The translations under genes were made by a program, and so were the position numbers. Below are positions 1-9,845 of a stretch of 64,000 bases of DNA, in pieces (within the stretch, counting starts at the first letter, position 1; each line of letters opens with the position of its first letter). Where the stretch lies: positions 254,218 to 318,217 of the forward strand of contig NW_005201113.1 in the NCBI RefSeq assembly GCF_000372725.1, given 5' to 3'. This DNA comes from Emiliania huxleyi CCMP1516 (Eukaryota; Haptophyta; Isochrysidales; Noelaerhabdaceae). The notes under the pieces are model-generated. The model saw only the letters and a list, made by a program, of their open reading frames with translations. It searched no databases and was not told where the DNA came from.

Positions 1-385
1 CAAAGCCCCACGGCGGCGGCTCGACCGCCTGATTCTCTGGTGCTCTGTCCAGCCCTCGTAGTTTTACTTTCTGAAGTTGGTTGATCCAGCCTGAAGTCAT
101 GAGCTCGCCGAAAGTCAAAGCCTCGCCACTGCGAAAGTCCACCGCGACAAACTCGGTCGCCCGGGCGAACACCGTCACTCGAACGAATTGTCGCCGCAGC
201 CGCTCCTCAGCGGAGCGGTCGTGGGGTGCAGCGCGGCTGCGCACAGCTGCGCGCAAACTCTTGCACGTGCTGCCGAATGAAATCGCGGCGAGGGGGGCCA
301 ACGGATTGGCCACCTTGTTGTAGACGAGCCGCAGCAGATCTGGCGAGAGGTCGGAGAGGATCAAGCTTGGCTCAGCGTTCGCCAT
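1..385 (-). CDS. F-box-like protein, N-terminal part (cut by window edge)
   Basis: An open frame runs leftwards from an ATG at 385 off the edge of the window, so only about 128 residues are visible. The N-terminus reads MANAEPSLILSDLSPDLLRL, followed by a Leu/Ile-rich helix pattern and the motif ISFGSTCKSLRAAV. This spacing (LxDLxPDLL...L...I...CKSLR) is typical of F-box-like domains, which recruit substrates to SCF ubiquitin ligases by binding Skp1. The rest of the protein, where substrate-binding repeats would lie, is outside the window. The gene is divergent from SRP14, with 333 bp between the two starts. A 39 bp dispersed repeat lies just upstream of the ATG in the sense direction. The F-box assignment rests on pattern only; no catalytic residue can be checked. 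Confidence 0.55.
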   Translation of the reverse strand, partial: MANAEPSLILSDLSPDLLRLVYNKVANPLAPLAAISFGSTCKSLRAAVRSRAAPHDRSAEERLRRQFVRVTVFARATEFVAVDFRSGEALTFGELMTSGWINQLQKVKLRGLDRAPENQAVEPPPWGF

Positions 386-718
386 GGTTTGGGTTTGGGC
401 TCCTTGCCGTTTGGGAGCTCGCGCGTCCACCCATACCGCGTTGGTGTCCAGTCCGAGCCTGGCTGTTCTTCACCTTACTACCTACCTACCTACAACGCTG
501 TTCTCCCGCGCGCTCTCGCTCGTGGCCGCAGTGGTCCCCAAGCTGGTACGAGCCCTGGGTTTGGGAGAAAACCACATATTTTGCCAACAAATAAAGAAAG
601 AAAAAACCAACACCAAAACGAGGGATAAAAGAAAGAAAGAAAGAAAACAGCCTATCGCGAATTTTCTTTTGCCAACACTCGACAACACGCCGCTGGAGCC
701 GTGCAGCGTGCGCCTGTC
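386..718. other. Divergent intergenic region between F-box-like gene and SRP14
   Basis: This 333 bp stretch separates two divergent starts. It holds one copy of a 39 bp dispersed repeat (422-460), a short ACCT/CTAC run near 476-490 and an A-rich stretch of AAAG units near 590-650. I see no convincing TATA box or gene. Confidence 0.6.
422..460 (-). repeat. 39 bp dispersed repeat, copy 1
   Basis: These 39 bases are identical to 48365-48403 and to the reverse complement of 59695-59733. The repeat starts CGCGTCCACCCATACCGCGT. Read on the minus strand it is in the sense direction of the F-box-like gene, in its presumed 5' untranslated region. Confidence 0.9.
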
Positions 719-1419
719 ATGGTGCTGCACGACGCCGACGGCTTCCTGACGCAGCTCACGCGCATGCTGGAGCGGTCGCGCGAGAAGGGCGCCGTCTACG
801 TCACGATGAAGCGATGTGCGTTTGCGCCGGCCGCGCCCGCCGCCGCTGCAGCGCGCCTGAGCGTGCCGCGCCCGCCCCGTGCAGACGCGGGGATTGAGGG
901 CAAGCGGGGCGAGCCGGTCGACCCCGCCGATTGCCGCTGCCTCGTTCGCGCCGTGCTCGGCAGCACCAAGGCAATAACGCGCCACGCCCACCAGCACAGC
1001 ACGACTGCCGCACACCAGCACCGGACCGGCTTGAAGGCCAGCGGGCCCGCGCCTCACGGTGCGCCGCATGCCCCAAGGCGTCGACGATGGTCGCCGCCAA
1101 GGACCACCGCCGCTTCATGAAGTCGTACGCAAACATCATGAAGGCGGGCGCCACCGCCTCCCCTCGGCCGATTCCCGCGTCTCTCGCGCCGCCCAAGCGC
1201 CTCCCTCCGTGCCGCCGCCACCGGCGCCGCCTCCACCGACGCCGTTTGCGCTCCGCCGCTTGCCCGACCGCGTGCCCCTCTGGCGCTTGCTCCTCTGCGC
1301 CATCCATCCCTGCGCAAGGCTCCGACCTCGACCCTGCCGCCGGCCAGGTGTCGCTCGACTCGCTCAAGAAGAAGGAGCGGAGGCGAGGCGGCGAGAAGAA
1401 GAAGGCGGGCGCCGCCTAG
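719..1419 (+). CDS. SRP14: Signal recognition particle 14 kDa subunit (SRP14)
   Basis: SRP14 binds the Alu end of SRP RNA together with SRP9 and supports elongation arrest during cotranslational targeting to the endoplasmic reticulum. Four exons give a 106-residue protein: 719-815, 885-970, 1078-1143 and 1348-1419. The frame closes exactly. The product starts MVLHDADGFLTQLTRMLER, contains VDPADCRCLVRAV and RRFMKSYANIMK, and ends in a basic tail LKKKERRRGGEKKKAGAA. All three blocks match the family in order (FLTxLTR, PADxxCLxRA, FxxxYxNxxK, LKKxxK). Intron 1 is GT-AG (816-884); introns 2 (971-1077) and 3 (1144-1347) use GC donors. The length is close to the usual 105-135 residues. The start ATG at 719 begins the conserved MVL. 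Confidence 0.9.
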
Positions 1420-1815
1420 AGGGTGACTGGCCCGACCGCCGGGTGGGTACCGCTATGTACCGTTGTCCGTCGTGTCTTCGAGGCGGTTTACACACGCGTC
1501 GGGTCGTCATTACCACATTTTTAGTCTCATTTGTATACGAGATTTTTTTTCCGCCGGGGAGCTGAGACAGTCACCCTGGTCTCTGAGACCCCCCCCCCCC
1601 ACGCCCGGCGCTTGGGAACAAGGGGCGACACACGCCACACGCGCCGTCGGGCGCCACCTTGGCCCGCGGTACCCGAGATCCCGAGTTGGCGCGCTAGCCG
1701 CTCTATAGAGCCCGAGCTGCTGCGTGTGCCGCGCAAGACCCTACAGCCTGCATAGACGGCACGCGCTCTGCCTCCTAATATTCTCTCTGCTGCGATCTCT
1801 CTCCTGTTAGCCACC
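1420..1815. other. Convergent intergenic region
   Basis: These 396 bp lie between the ends of SRP14 and the minus-strand DUF5710 gene. There is a run of 10 or more C near 1591-1600 and nothing else I can name. Confidence 0.5.
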
Positions 1816-3246
1816 TCACGGCACTCGCTGCGCGTTGAGGTCGTGTCGCTGGCACCACTGCTGCACGAATGGCGTGAGGTCGACGCCCGCCGGCGCGTAC
1901 CACGCTTTTCGCTTCCTGTCCCACCGTCCTCCGAGCGCCTTGCAGGCGTCCTTCTGCGCGAAGGGCGTGTCGAGGTACGTGCGGAAGGCGGAGGGGCCCG
2001 CGGGCGGCGGCGGCGGCTGCTGAGGCGGGTACGGCCGGGGCGGCGGCTGCCGAGGCGGGCACTGCTCTGGCGCCCTCTGGCCGGGCGGCGTTTGTGGCCG
2101 CGGCAGCGCGGACATTGCGGGCGCGAGGACGGGTGCAGGCAGCGCAGGCGGACTTGGGTCCTCCCCGACGCAGAAGACCCGCATCGGCTTGACCTGCCGC
2201 CGCGCCTCTGTGTCAGCGCTCTTTTCGTCCTGAAGAGCGAGCCCTGCTCTGGCGCCAACCACGCTCACGTAGTAGTGGATGACGTGGCGGACAAAGGGCG
2301 AGACCGGTTCGGTGGCGAGGCAAGCGCCCTCGCCTGCCACCGCCGCGAACGCCCGCAGCGCCGCCACCCACCCCGCCGCCGTCCGCACCTCCTCCTCGAT
2401 GTCCTCGACGGTGCGCGTGGTCACGTCCAGGTTGGCGGCCTCCCGCACCGCCGATGTGGCCATCTCCTCGTCGCTGGCACGAGGCGGGACGCACTGCAAC
2501 TCCGCCACCGTGTCCTGCAGCGCCGCCAGCGCGCCATCCTCCAAGTCGCCCGCCGGCGCCTCCTCCTCCTCCTCCTCCTCGTCGTCGTCGTCGTCGCCGT
2601 CCTCCTGCTGCTGCTGCTGCTCGTCGCTGAGGCCCTCGGCGAGAACGATCTGCGTGCCGGGCGCCATCGCCGCGCCGCGCCGCTTGATGTTGCGCGGCGC
2701 CGGCTCGAACCAGAGCGGGTTTTTTATGTCGGCGTGCGAGTCCGGGCCAGACAGCGCGTTGGCGCCGTGCCGCTGCCGGCTCACGTGGCAGAGGACGCGC
2801 TGCCCTCGCGCCGCGGCGCGGTCGCGCCCGCGAATCCCGACAGCCTTGGCCGCCCTCCGGTACACGCACTCGCGCCTCTTGTTGGTGCCATAGAACTGGC
2901 TGAGCTCGGGCAGCTCGCGCGCGACGGCGAAGAAGAAGGCCTCGAGGCGCGGCTTGACGAGCGCGTTGGCGACGTTGAAGAGGTGCATCAGCTCGGGCGG
3001 CACGAGGCCGTACCGCTCCTCGCGCGCCGCGCGCCGCGCGTCCGCGCCGCAGGCCGCCGACGCGCCGCCGGACCCGAGGCGCGGCACCTTGCGCCTCGCG
3101 GTCGACGGCGTGGGCGCCTCTGCGGCGGAGCGCTTTGCCGGCTCCGCGGCCGGCTCAGCGCGTGGCGGAGGGCTGGTGGGGCCGGACGGAGGATCGTCGG
3201 CGGCCGGAGGGTCGTCGTCGAAGAGCGCTGCGATTTCGGGGAGCAT
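1816..3246 (-). CDS. DUF5710-domain protein with acidic/glutamine tract
   Basis: A single open frame of 476 residues starts at the ATG at 3246 (MLPEIAALFDDDPP). The frame stays open upstream, but only with non-ATG codons. The C-terminus carries a DUF5710-type module: YLDTPFAQKDACKALGGRWD followed by KRKAWYAPAGVDLTPF. The family consensus is yLdVpyaeKdxAKaLGarWDxxxKxWYvPxgxdlxxF, and the match is close. DUF5710 is a small domain of unknown biochemical function often attached to nucleic-acid enzymes. The middle holds a pure Q5 run followed by an Asp/Glu run (about residues 195-225). The N-terminal third is Pro/Ala-rich with basic clusters that could be nuclear signals. Residues about 85-140 (LMHLFNVANALVKPRLEAFF) are helical and unassigned. 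It is convergent with SRP14. Confidence 0.7.
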   Translation of the reverse strand: MLPEIAALFDDDPPAADDPPSGPTSPPPRAEPAAEPAKRSAAEAPTPSTARRKVPRLGSGGASAACGADARRAAREERYGLVPPELMHLFNVANALVKPRLEAFFFAVARELPELSQFYGTNKRRECVYRRAAKAVGIRGRDRAAARGQRVLCHVSRQRHGANALSGPDSHADIKNPLWFEPAPRNIKRRGAAMAPGTQIVLAEGLSDEQQQQQEDGDDDDDEEEEEEEAPAGDLEDGALAALQDTVAELQCVPPRASDEEMATSAVREAANLDVTTRTVEDIEEEVRTAAGWVAALRAFAAVAGEGACLATEPVSPFVRHVIHYYVSVVGARAGLALQDEKSADTEARRQVKPMRVFCVGEDPSPPALPAPVLAPAMSALPRPQTPPGQRAPEQCPPRQPPPRPYPPQQPPPPPAGPSAFRTYLDTPFAQKDACKALGGRWDRKRKAWYAPAGVDLTPFVQQWCQRHDLNAQRVP

Positions 3247-3476
3247 CACCAGGGATGGTCGCTTGGATGGTCGGCTGGTCGCTTGGGGTCGCTTGGCAGC
3301 CGGCACGTTGCTTGAAGAAACGAGCCTTTTGCTTTTGCTTGGCCTTGCGGTTTCTTTCTTTCTTTTTGAAGAGAAGAGGCCGAGTGCGTATTCCTATGCG
3401 CCAGAGATGAGAGATCCGCTGCCCCCTGTGCCCAGCCCTCTCCGCGCGCCGCGATGCCCCTCCCCCCCTCGCTTTT

Positions 3477-3500
3477 GAGAGAGAGAGAGAGAGAGAGGGT

Positions 3501-3574
<74 letters not shown>
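3477..3574. repeat. (GA)n microsatellite
   Basis: About 98 bp of almost pure GA dinucleotide, interrupted once by GGGTGG near 3496. Long open frames over it on the minus strand (Ser-Leu repeats) are artefacts of the repeat. Confidence 0.95.
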
Positions 3575-3576
<2 letters not shown>

Positions 3577-4322
3577 ACGGGCACGACCGGAAGCGGTGTC
3601 ACGCGGTTGTGAGAGTGAGAGGGATGCGCTTGGGCGAAAGAAAAGTAGGATAAATGAGCGTTGACTTGATTCAACGACAAAAAGCGGACACGGCCCGCCA
3701 CGGGAGGACCGACAGTAAACCGCAAAATCCCAACCACAAAAAAAGAAAACCGCGAGTACACTCAAGGAGGCTTACGCATTCGAACAGCTGGGCGGCGAGG
3801 ACAACCACAATGGCACGCTACACACTATAGAAACGGCTTATTCAACGGGTGGGCCGCACTAGCACGCTACACACTATAGTTATAGCATACGTTCTGCCAC
3901 ACACTATAGTTATAGTTCATACGTTCAGCTCCGTCCAATATCCGCGATGCCACCCGCTGGCCGGTGTGCATTTGACACCTCAGCGTATGCAGGAATGCGA
4001 TGGAGGTCCTCAGCGTGCTCGCGCGGCAGCAGTGCGGCCTACAGCGCAGGAGGCGCCGCAACATAAGGTCCTCACTGCGAAAGGTCCTCAGGGGCGCGCG
4101 CGCGTACGCGCGCGCGCACGGTGAGGACCTCTGTCTGTCACGATGAGGAACTCGACGCCCACGCCTCCCGAGGACCTCTGTCAGTCACGATGCGGAACTC
4201 GACGCCCGCGCCTCCCGCGATAGGCGTCTCCCATCCCTCGTCCTGCAGCGTTGCCCGCGTTCTATTGCATAGGTCGAGCGCGCGCGCGTGCCACGGTGAG
4301 GACCTCTGTTTGACGCAGTGAG
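3575..4322. other. Intergenic DNA with several short repeats
   Basis: No gene is seen. Bases 3700-3749 are repeated at 7566-7612 (GGAGGACCGACAGTAAACCG and on). The motif GCTACACACTATAG occurs near 3818 and 3872, with a partial copy near 3902. A roughly 50 bp unit containing GAGGACCTCTGTC is tandemly repeated near 4122-4221. The motif AGGTCCTCACTGC at about 4069 is the inverse of GCAGTGAGGACCT at 5246. Confidence 0.6.
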
Positions 4323-5245
4323 AATGGTTGGGTAGTAGGGCTAGAGGGTCGCTCTACACTTAGCCTCTGCAGCGAGCGAGCGCTCAACTTAGCCCCCGCA
4401 CGGAGCCGGGCTCGGACTTAGACGCTGTATGGTCGGGGGCCATGAACTTAGACGGCACAAGGCCAAATCCGGGTAAAACCCGGGTATACCTGCAAAAGTC
4501 CAGGTTTACCCGAAAAATACCTGGACGCGTCCCGACCAACGTAACACGTATGCCGCGCACGACGCCATATCGCCTTGTCCCAGGGCCAGTGCGCTACTTG
4601 CGGCGCGCAACTCCTGCTCAAGTACGCGCACCGTACCATGTGCTGCCGCTATGCGTGTCTTAAGGCGGCTGCGGCGAAGCGGCGGGCGCGGCATGCCGAT
4701 GGCAGTGCGGACGATGCGGTTGCGATGTGTTCTGCTTCAAGATCGTGGCGGTGCTTGGCATGCACTTCTGCGATCCCAATCAGCTCATCGCAACGAAGCA
4801 GCGCAACAAGCTGGCTGCTGCCAACAAGGCCCTATGCTAGATCTACCTCACGCGCGGATCATTCAAAGAGGACCAGCATACACAGGCTTCCTTGACATGC
4901 GTTTGTTTGAGCTTGAGGCTATTTGTGAGAACTGTTTGGCTTGAAGATTGCGCTCAAGAAGAGCAACGAGAATCGGAAGAGGAGGATGCTGAGGCGGCGA
5001 TTGCTGAGCATGAGAAGGATCGATCCGGATTAGAAGGCGCCCGCCGTAGGCGAAGAAAATTTGGGGGCTAGCGCCGTATCGTTGATCACGGTGGGAGCCT
5101 CTTGGCCCCAGGCTGTGCCACGGCCGACTTAGCCGATGTAAGAGGCTCTCGCTGATCTTAGACCGCGTAAGCACCCCAGCGTGACTAGTCACACTTAGAC
5201 CCGCTCAGCCTCGAGGCTCAGAACTTAGACTACTACCCAACCAGT
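4323..5245. mobile_element. Non-autonomous DNA transposon, 923 bp, 8 bp target duplication
   Basis: The ends are inverted repeats: AATGGTTGGGTAGTAG at 4323 and, read inwards on the other strand from 5245, ACTGGTTGGGTAGTAG (15 of 16 match). GCAGTGAG directly flanks both ends (4315-4322 and 5246-5253), a clean 8 bp target-site duplication as made by hAT-type transposases. Sub-terminal copies of ACTTAGAC-like motifs occur near both ends. Inside are short open stretches, including an acidic and basic patch near 4975-5070, but no recognisable transposase. It is therefore most likely mobilised in trans. Confidence 0.75.
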
Positions 5246-5258
5246 GCAGTGAGGACCT

Positions 5259-6264
5259 CTCGGTCGCGGCGCATCCGGCACTGTAAGTCGCACTACAGCG
5301 CCTTCCGCGTCGTCTCACTTCATCGCTAGGGTGCCCACAGGACCCAAAAGAAAATAGCTTTCCGGCTCAAAAAGGGACGCACGCGGCAAATCTGATGTTG
5401 GCCAGTTTCAATAGGAGAGAGGCCTCTTCCGTTGGGGGACCGAGTACATAGGAAAAGAGGGTTCCCCGGTTTGTCACGCGCGAGCACGAGCGTGACACTG
5501 CACTTGGCGCCGAGCGCCCGCGGCACAGACCTTGTGCAAGCCGACCCTCGGTGGGAGCACCGGTCCGGACCGTGGGCGCTCGGTGTGGAGCAAGCAAGAC
5601 CCCCCCCCCCCCCCATCGGCGCGCGCTCGCCATTCCAACGGGCGCCAGGAGCACCAAGAGGACTCCTCATGGCTGCTCCCAAGTGGGCTTCGACCGGCCT
5701 CGGCTGGGGGGGCGGGTTGTCCCGGCTGCGGACGCGTTCTGCAGCCCCCTGGGCGTGGGTCAGCCCCCCAAAACTGCCCCTCGGCGGCATACAGCACTGC
5801 CAGCCAGCCTCTTCCTCCTCCTCAAGGGCTGTACTATAGGCCATATTGCGCCGCCACCTACTGGCAGCCGGGCGGGCGCGCGCCGCGGGCGCCCGGCGCG
5901 CGCACGGCTCGCAAAGTTCGAACGAGTACTGCCGCCCGGCCGCCTCAAGGCTGCCGGGCGGCAGTACTCGCCTCGCAAGGCGCGCACCGGCTGCTCTGGC
6001 TGCTGCGCCGGCGGCCGCTGCGCTGGCCGCTGCTGCGCCGGCTGGCGGGCGGCACGGCCGCCGGCGGCCGCTGCACCCGCGCCGTCCCTCGCGGGCGCCG
6101 TCGCGCCGCGCGCGCCCAACCCTGCTGGTACACGGCACGCGCGCGTCACACAGCCGCGGAGAACAGGCGGTGCTGTGCGCGAAGCGCGCGCGATCTCGTA
6201 CTCTTAAGGCTGGATCCGGCCATTCCAAGGGTATGTATGTATCTAAGGAAGGGAGTCAACTTTG
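5259..6264. other. Intergenic region upstream of the Tudor-like gene
   Basis: GC-rich sequence with a C-run at 5600-5613 and a perfect long hairpin at 5923-5970. Several long frames exist on both strands but they are Ala/Arg/Gly-rich, overlap each other, and match no family. Confidence 0.5.
5923..5970. repeat. Perfect 18 bp inverted repeat (hairpin), 12 nt loop
   Basis: The left arm CGAGTACTGCCGCCCGGC (5923-5940) is an exact reverse complement of 5953-5970. The arms would form a very stable GC-rich hairpin. It is isolated, with no target duplication seen. Confidence 0.9.
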
Positions 6265-7128
6265 ATGGGGGCAGCCAAATTTGGTCGACCGCAAATCGTG
6301 GAGCTGGGAGTCACGCTCGGGCAGACAGCGTCGATGCCGTCGCCGGACGCGGCGGCGAGGCACACGGGCGCCGGCGTGGCGCGTCGGCAGGCCCACCACG
6401 AGCGGATGCGCGACGAGCGCGCTCGGGAGGCGGCCGCGGGCAACGCGGAGCTTCCGCCGGAGGACGACGCGGTCGAGATGGTGAGCGCCGTCCAGCTGCT
6501 GGACAGCGTGGCGGAGGCGGGCCCGAACTACACCCTGCTGCGCAGCAAGGAGACGAAGGCGAAGCGGCGGAAGCGACAGCGCGAGGATGGCAGGGCGGCG
6601 CTCAACGGCCACACTGTCCTGCCCACCGGATCGCGCCTCGAGATCTTCTGCGACACCGAGCGGTGGTACCCCGCGACCGTCATGGGCCGGGAGGAGGACG
6701 GGGACGGACGGATCGCGCACCAGGTCGAGTACGACGGCTACCCGGATCGGCGGTGGTGGCACATGCTGGACGACGAGCGGTGGCGAGCCGTCCCAGAGCA
6801 GGCCGGCACGGGCGCAGGAGGCGCCGCCGCAGACGTGGACGGGGATGCGGCGATGGACCGCGCGGACGGCGAGGGCGCCCGTGCCGCGGGTGCCGCCGAG
6901 GCGGCCGAGGTGCGGCCGGCGCCGCCTCCCGCGTGCCGGGGTGTGCGGCGCAGCGCGCTGGCGGACGTCCTCGAGGCGGAGGACGACGAGCGGCAGGACG
7001 AGGCTGCGCGTGGCGACGAGCAGCCGATGCTAGCGCCCCACGGGCCGGCGCTGTCGGTGCAGCTTCGGCGCGTGCGCCTGCAGCTGCGCGAGTTCCTTGC
7101 AACGCAGGCCGCGGCAGGGTACCTTTGA
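6265..7128 (+). CDS. Tudor/Agenet-like domain protein
   Basis: A single-exon frame of 287 residues starts at the ATG at 6265. Residues about 115-175 form a Tudor-like beta-barrel signature: GSRLEIFCDTERWYPATVMG, then IAHQVEYDGYPDRRWWHML, then DDERWRAV. The pattern W-Y-P-A-T-V, V-x-Y-D-G and W-x-x-L-x-x-E-x-W-R is that of Tudor, Agenet and related modules, which usually bind methylated Lys/Arg or proteins in chromatin and RNA granules. The remainder is charged: a helical Arg/Glu-rich N-terminal segment, a basic patch KAKRRKRQRE just before the domain (a likely nuclear signal), and an acidic Ala-rich C-terminal region ending in a short amphipathic helix (VQLRRVRLQLREFL). No neighbour suggests a pathway. 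The exact ligand cannot be told from the sequence. Confidence 0.65.
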   Translation: MGAAKFGRPQIVELGVTLGQTASMPSPDAAARHTGAGVARRQAHHERMRDERAREAAAGNAELPPEDDAVEMVSAVQLLDSVAEAGPNYTLLRSKETKAKRRKRQREDGRAALNGHTVLPTGSRLEIFCDTERWYPATVMGREEDGDGRIAHQVEYDGYPDRRWWHMLDDERWRAVPEQAGTGAGGAAADVDGDAAMDRADGEGARAAGAAEAAEVRPAPPPACRGVRRSALADVLEAEDDERQDEAARGDEQPMLAPHGPALSVQLRRVRLQLREFLATQAAAGYL

Positions 7129-7565
7129 GAATCCCCAGCGTCCCACCCTCCTAGTCACACTCTCAATTTCTCGACTGGCCAACACGAAGTGCTGCGATCG
7201 GGGGTGGCCCATTTCTTTTTCCTTTCTTTTTTGGGCCGTGTGGGCACCCTATCATCGCACTCCTGCATGCGTAAAACCATATATTCCGCGCCTCTGTACA
7301 CGTTGAGTTATGGTGTACCCTGTTCGTAGTTGCGCTTGGGGCATACGCGTGGCGCACCCTGATGTAGTTGGCATGGGATCATCTCCTTGGGTCTCCTGGA
7401 GTGCGTGTACGCTCCGTCGCTTCGCTGTAAGTACAAGAGAAGAAGGCCTCAGCCTGCACACAGGCCCAAAACCAAAGCCGAGAAAAAAACGGCTACAGTG
7501 TGCTGAAAACCTCTCTCTCTCTCTCGAAAGAGGCACCCGATTACACACAAGTAGGCTAGTGCAAA
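7129..7565. other. Intergenic region
   Basis: Nothing gene-like is seen here apart from a short T-rich stretch near 7214 and a CT run near 7512-7524. Confidence 0.5.
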
Positions 7566-7915
7566 GGAGGACCGACAGTAAACCGCAAAATCCCAACCAC
7601 AAAAAAAGAAACCCGCCAGTACATGCAAAACAAGCAGCACAGGAACACAAAAAACACAAAATCCCAAAACCAACAAAAAAAAATGACACCGTAGTACACC
7701 CGGAGTACAAACAAGCAGCACAGGAACACAACAAACACAAAACCCCAAAACCAACAAAAAATAAACCCGTAGTACACAGAATCCCAAAACGAATAAAAAA
7801 GAAACTGCCGTACAAAACAACAGCACAGGAACACAAAATCCCGAAACCAACAAAAAAACAGCACAGGAACACAAAATCCCGAAACCAACAAAAAAACAGC
7901 ACCCTAGTACAGCAC
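7566..7915. repeat. Degenerate A-rich tandem array next to tRNA-Leu
   Basis: Units built on AGCACAGGAACACAAAATCC and CCAAAACCAACAAAAAA recur at least five times with variable length. The first 47 bases also occur at 3700-3749. Cys/Phe-rich reading frames on the minus strand are by-products of the repeat. Confidence 0.8.
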
Positions 7916-7961
7916 GAGAAAAAGGGATTCCCCGTGCAGGGACAGATATACACGAGTTCAG

Positions 7962-8044
7962 TACAGAGGACGGGATTCGAACCCGCGCCCCTTACGAGAC
8001 TGGAGCCTTAATCCAGCGCCTTAGACCAACTCGGCCACCTCTGC
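7962..8044 (-). tRNA. tRNA-Leu (anticodon AAG)
   Basis: Read on the minus strand, an 83 nt tRNA folds completely. The acceptor arm GCAGAGG pairs with CCTCTGT, followed by discriminator A. The A box is TGGCCGAGTTGG. The anticodon stem CTGGA/TCCAG closes a loop TTAAGGC, giving anticodon AAG. A long variable arm (CTCGTAAGGGG region) marks a class II tRNA, and the T arm contains GGTTCGAATCC. Class II structure plus AAG identifies tRNA-Leu for CUU/CUC codons. There is no intron and no encoded CCA. Confidence 0.95.
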
Positions 8045-8429
8045 ATGATTTGATACGAGTTGCAGACTTTCAGCGGCCTATAAAGGTGTGGCCTATGCCA
8101 TCAAAAAACCAATCAAGGTGTGTGTGTTTATTTTAATGGATAAAGAATAAGGTAATTAATTTGGGGAGAGTTGAGTGATTTGGAGGGCGCGTGTGTGCCA
8201 GCGACGCGCGCTCTGGTGCAGGTAGGGGGCAGGTAGGGGGCAAGCGTGTCAGGTAGGGGCAAGCGTGGCGGCGAGGGACGCGCGGCGGCGGGGGGGAGGA
8301 GCCGAACACTCCGTGCGCGGTGAGGCGGCCGGGCGAGGGCGCGGCGGGTGACGGGGCAAGGGAGCAGCCCACACCCGGCCGTCGCTTTGAGCGAGGTCGA
8401 CGGAACGCCTGCGAGCCGTCTTTTTACGA
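8045..8429. other. Intergenic region
   Basis: Contains a short tandem array of GGCAGGTAGGG-type units near 8219-8262 and is otherwise featureless. Confidence 0.5.
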
Positions 8430-9638
8430 GGTTGCAACCCTAGTTTTGCACTGTGCTGTGAATCGAGCGGCAACCAACTCCTCTCAGGACCCCCAGGTGC
8501 TGGGGTGCTGCCAGCAACCAACCAACTCACCGGCAAGCGGAGCGAGCCGGAGCAGGCGCACATCGCTTCCAGGGAGGGGGGCGCGCTTCTGCTCACGCCC
8601 CCCCCCCCCCTAGCATGTGGTGAAGCCTCTGGGGGGGTCGGGACCCCCCCCCTAGCATGTGACGAATCCTCTGGGGGGGCTCGACGCTCCCCAGAAACGC
8701 CCAGAAGCTTGCCTCCCACCCCTGGGCCCCAGGGCGAACGGCAGCGGTCGGCGGCCTCTGCCACGCTCCAATCGGCTCCTCGAGCCCATCGCCTGCGACG
8801 AGCTAACATGACTCGTCGCTCACCGCCANNNNNNNNNNNNNNNNNNNNNNNNNNNNNNNNNNNNNNNNNNNNNNNNNNNNNNNNNNNNNNNNNNNNNNNN
8901 NNNNNNNNNNNNNNNNNNNNNNNNNNNNGTGGTGGGCCCCCCCCAGCAGTTTGTGGGCTAGGAATAGCCGCCAGAGAGCCGATTTTCCCCCTAAAGTTGA
9001 GAAATCGCGCCTGAAACTCCAATATCTTGGATAATCTGACCACTCTCAAGGTTCAGGTAGCTCCAAACGATGATTTTCCTCTGGAAAATCCTCCGAACTC
9101 AGGCGAAAAATCAAGGGCCCGGAGGGTCTGCCCACGAGTCTCTGGGGGGGTCCTCGGCCACGACCCCCCCCCCAGCATGTGGTGAAGGTGCTGGGGGGGT
9201 CGGGACCCCCCCCCTAGCATGTGGTGAAGGTGTGGGGGGGTCGGACCCCCCCCCTAGCATGTGGTGTGAGCAGAAGCGCGCCCCCCTCCCTGGAAGCGAT
9301 GTGCGCCTGCTCCCGAAGAGCTGGGGCCAAATACGTGAATTGGCTGTGAACGTCAACGCCGCCCGCAGCATCGAGCGGCACGTCCTCCCCACAACCAGCG
9401 GCGTGCATTGCACCTAGGTCGTCGGCTTTGCCGACGGGCGACGTGCACGGGACACAGGGACGGGCGACCCACGTACCCGAACAAGCATGATCCAGTTCCA
9501 GAGAACGGGGCATTGCACCTACATGGTGCGGGACCTGGGGCAGCAACCAACAACCTGGATGGGGACGGGGTGCTGCGCAACCGACGCCAACCAGCAGCGT
9601 TCACACTTCACAGCACAGTGCGAAACAGGGTTGCAACC
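8430..9638. mobile_element. Inverted-repeat element interrupted by an assembly gap
   Basis: The outer arms 8430-8462 and 9607-9638 are near-perfect inverted copies beginning GGTTGCAACCC and containing GCACTGTGCTGTGAA. A second inverted pair, 47 bp, lies inside (8550-8596 and 9266-9312). Between them are tandem copies of a 40 bp unit with CATGTGGTGAAG followed by G- and C-runs (at least two on the left and three on the right). Bases 8686-8826 are an inverted copy of 12140-12290 in the neighbouring transposon. The G/C runs probably caused the gap. No coding capacity is visible. Confidence 0.6.
8829..8938. other. Assembly gap (110 N)
   Basis: Unknown sequence inside an inverted-repeat element. 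Confidence 1.
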
Positions 9639-9845
9639 TGGCCCATGAGCCATGTTCAAGTGCGGCCGTTTTAGAGAGAGAGAGAGAGTTTTGCCGTTTT
9701 ACCAGGCACCCAACCGACGGCCGCGCCGCGATATTTTTTTGCCTGCCCCGTATTCGCCGTCGCGCGACGACCACGCCGGTGTCAAGACTGCGCCCGTTCT
9801 TTTTTGCGGCCTTGAGAGTTCTTATGTTTAAACTTCTTTATACCC

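Noticed and set aside
3246..3765. Minus-strand frames of 120-170 codons rich in Ser-Leu
   Set aside because: They translate the (GA)n microsatellite.
5326..7154. Long plus and minus frames over the hairpin region, up to 540 codons
   Set aside because: Ala/Arg/Gly-rich, mutually overlapping, and out of frame with the Tudor-like gene that has recognisable motifs.
7252..7953. Minus-strand frames rich in Cys and Phe
   Set aside because: They arise from the A-rich tandem array next to the tRNA and have no independent support.
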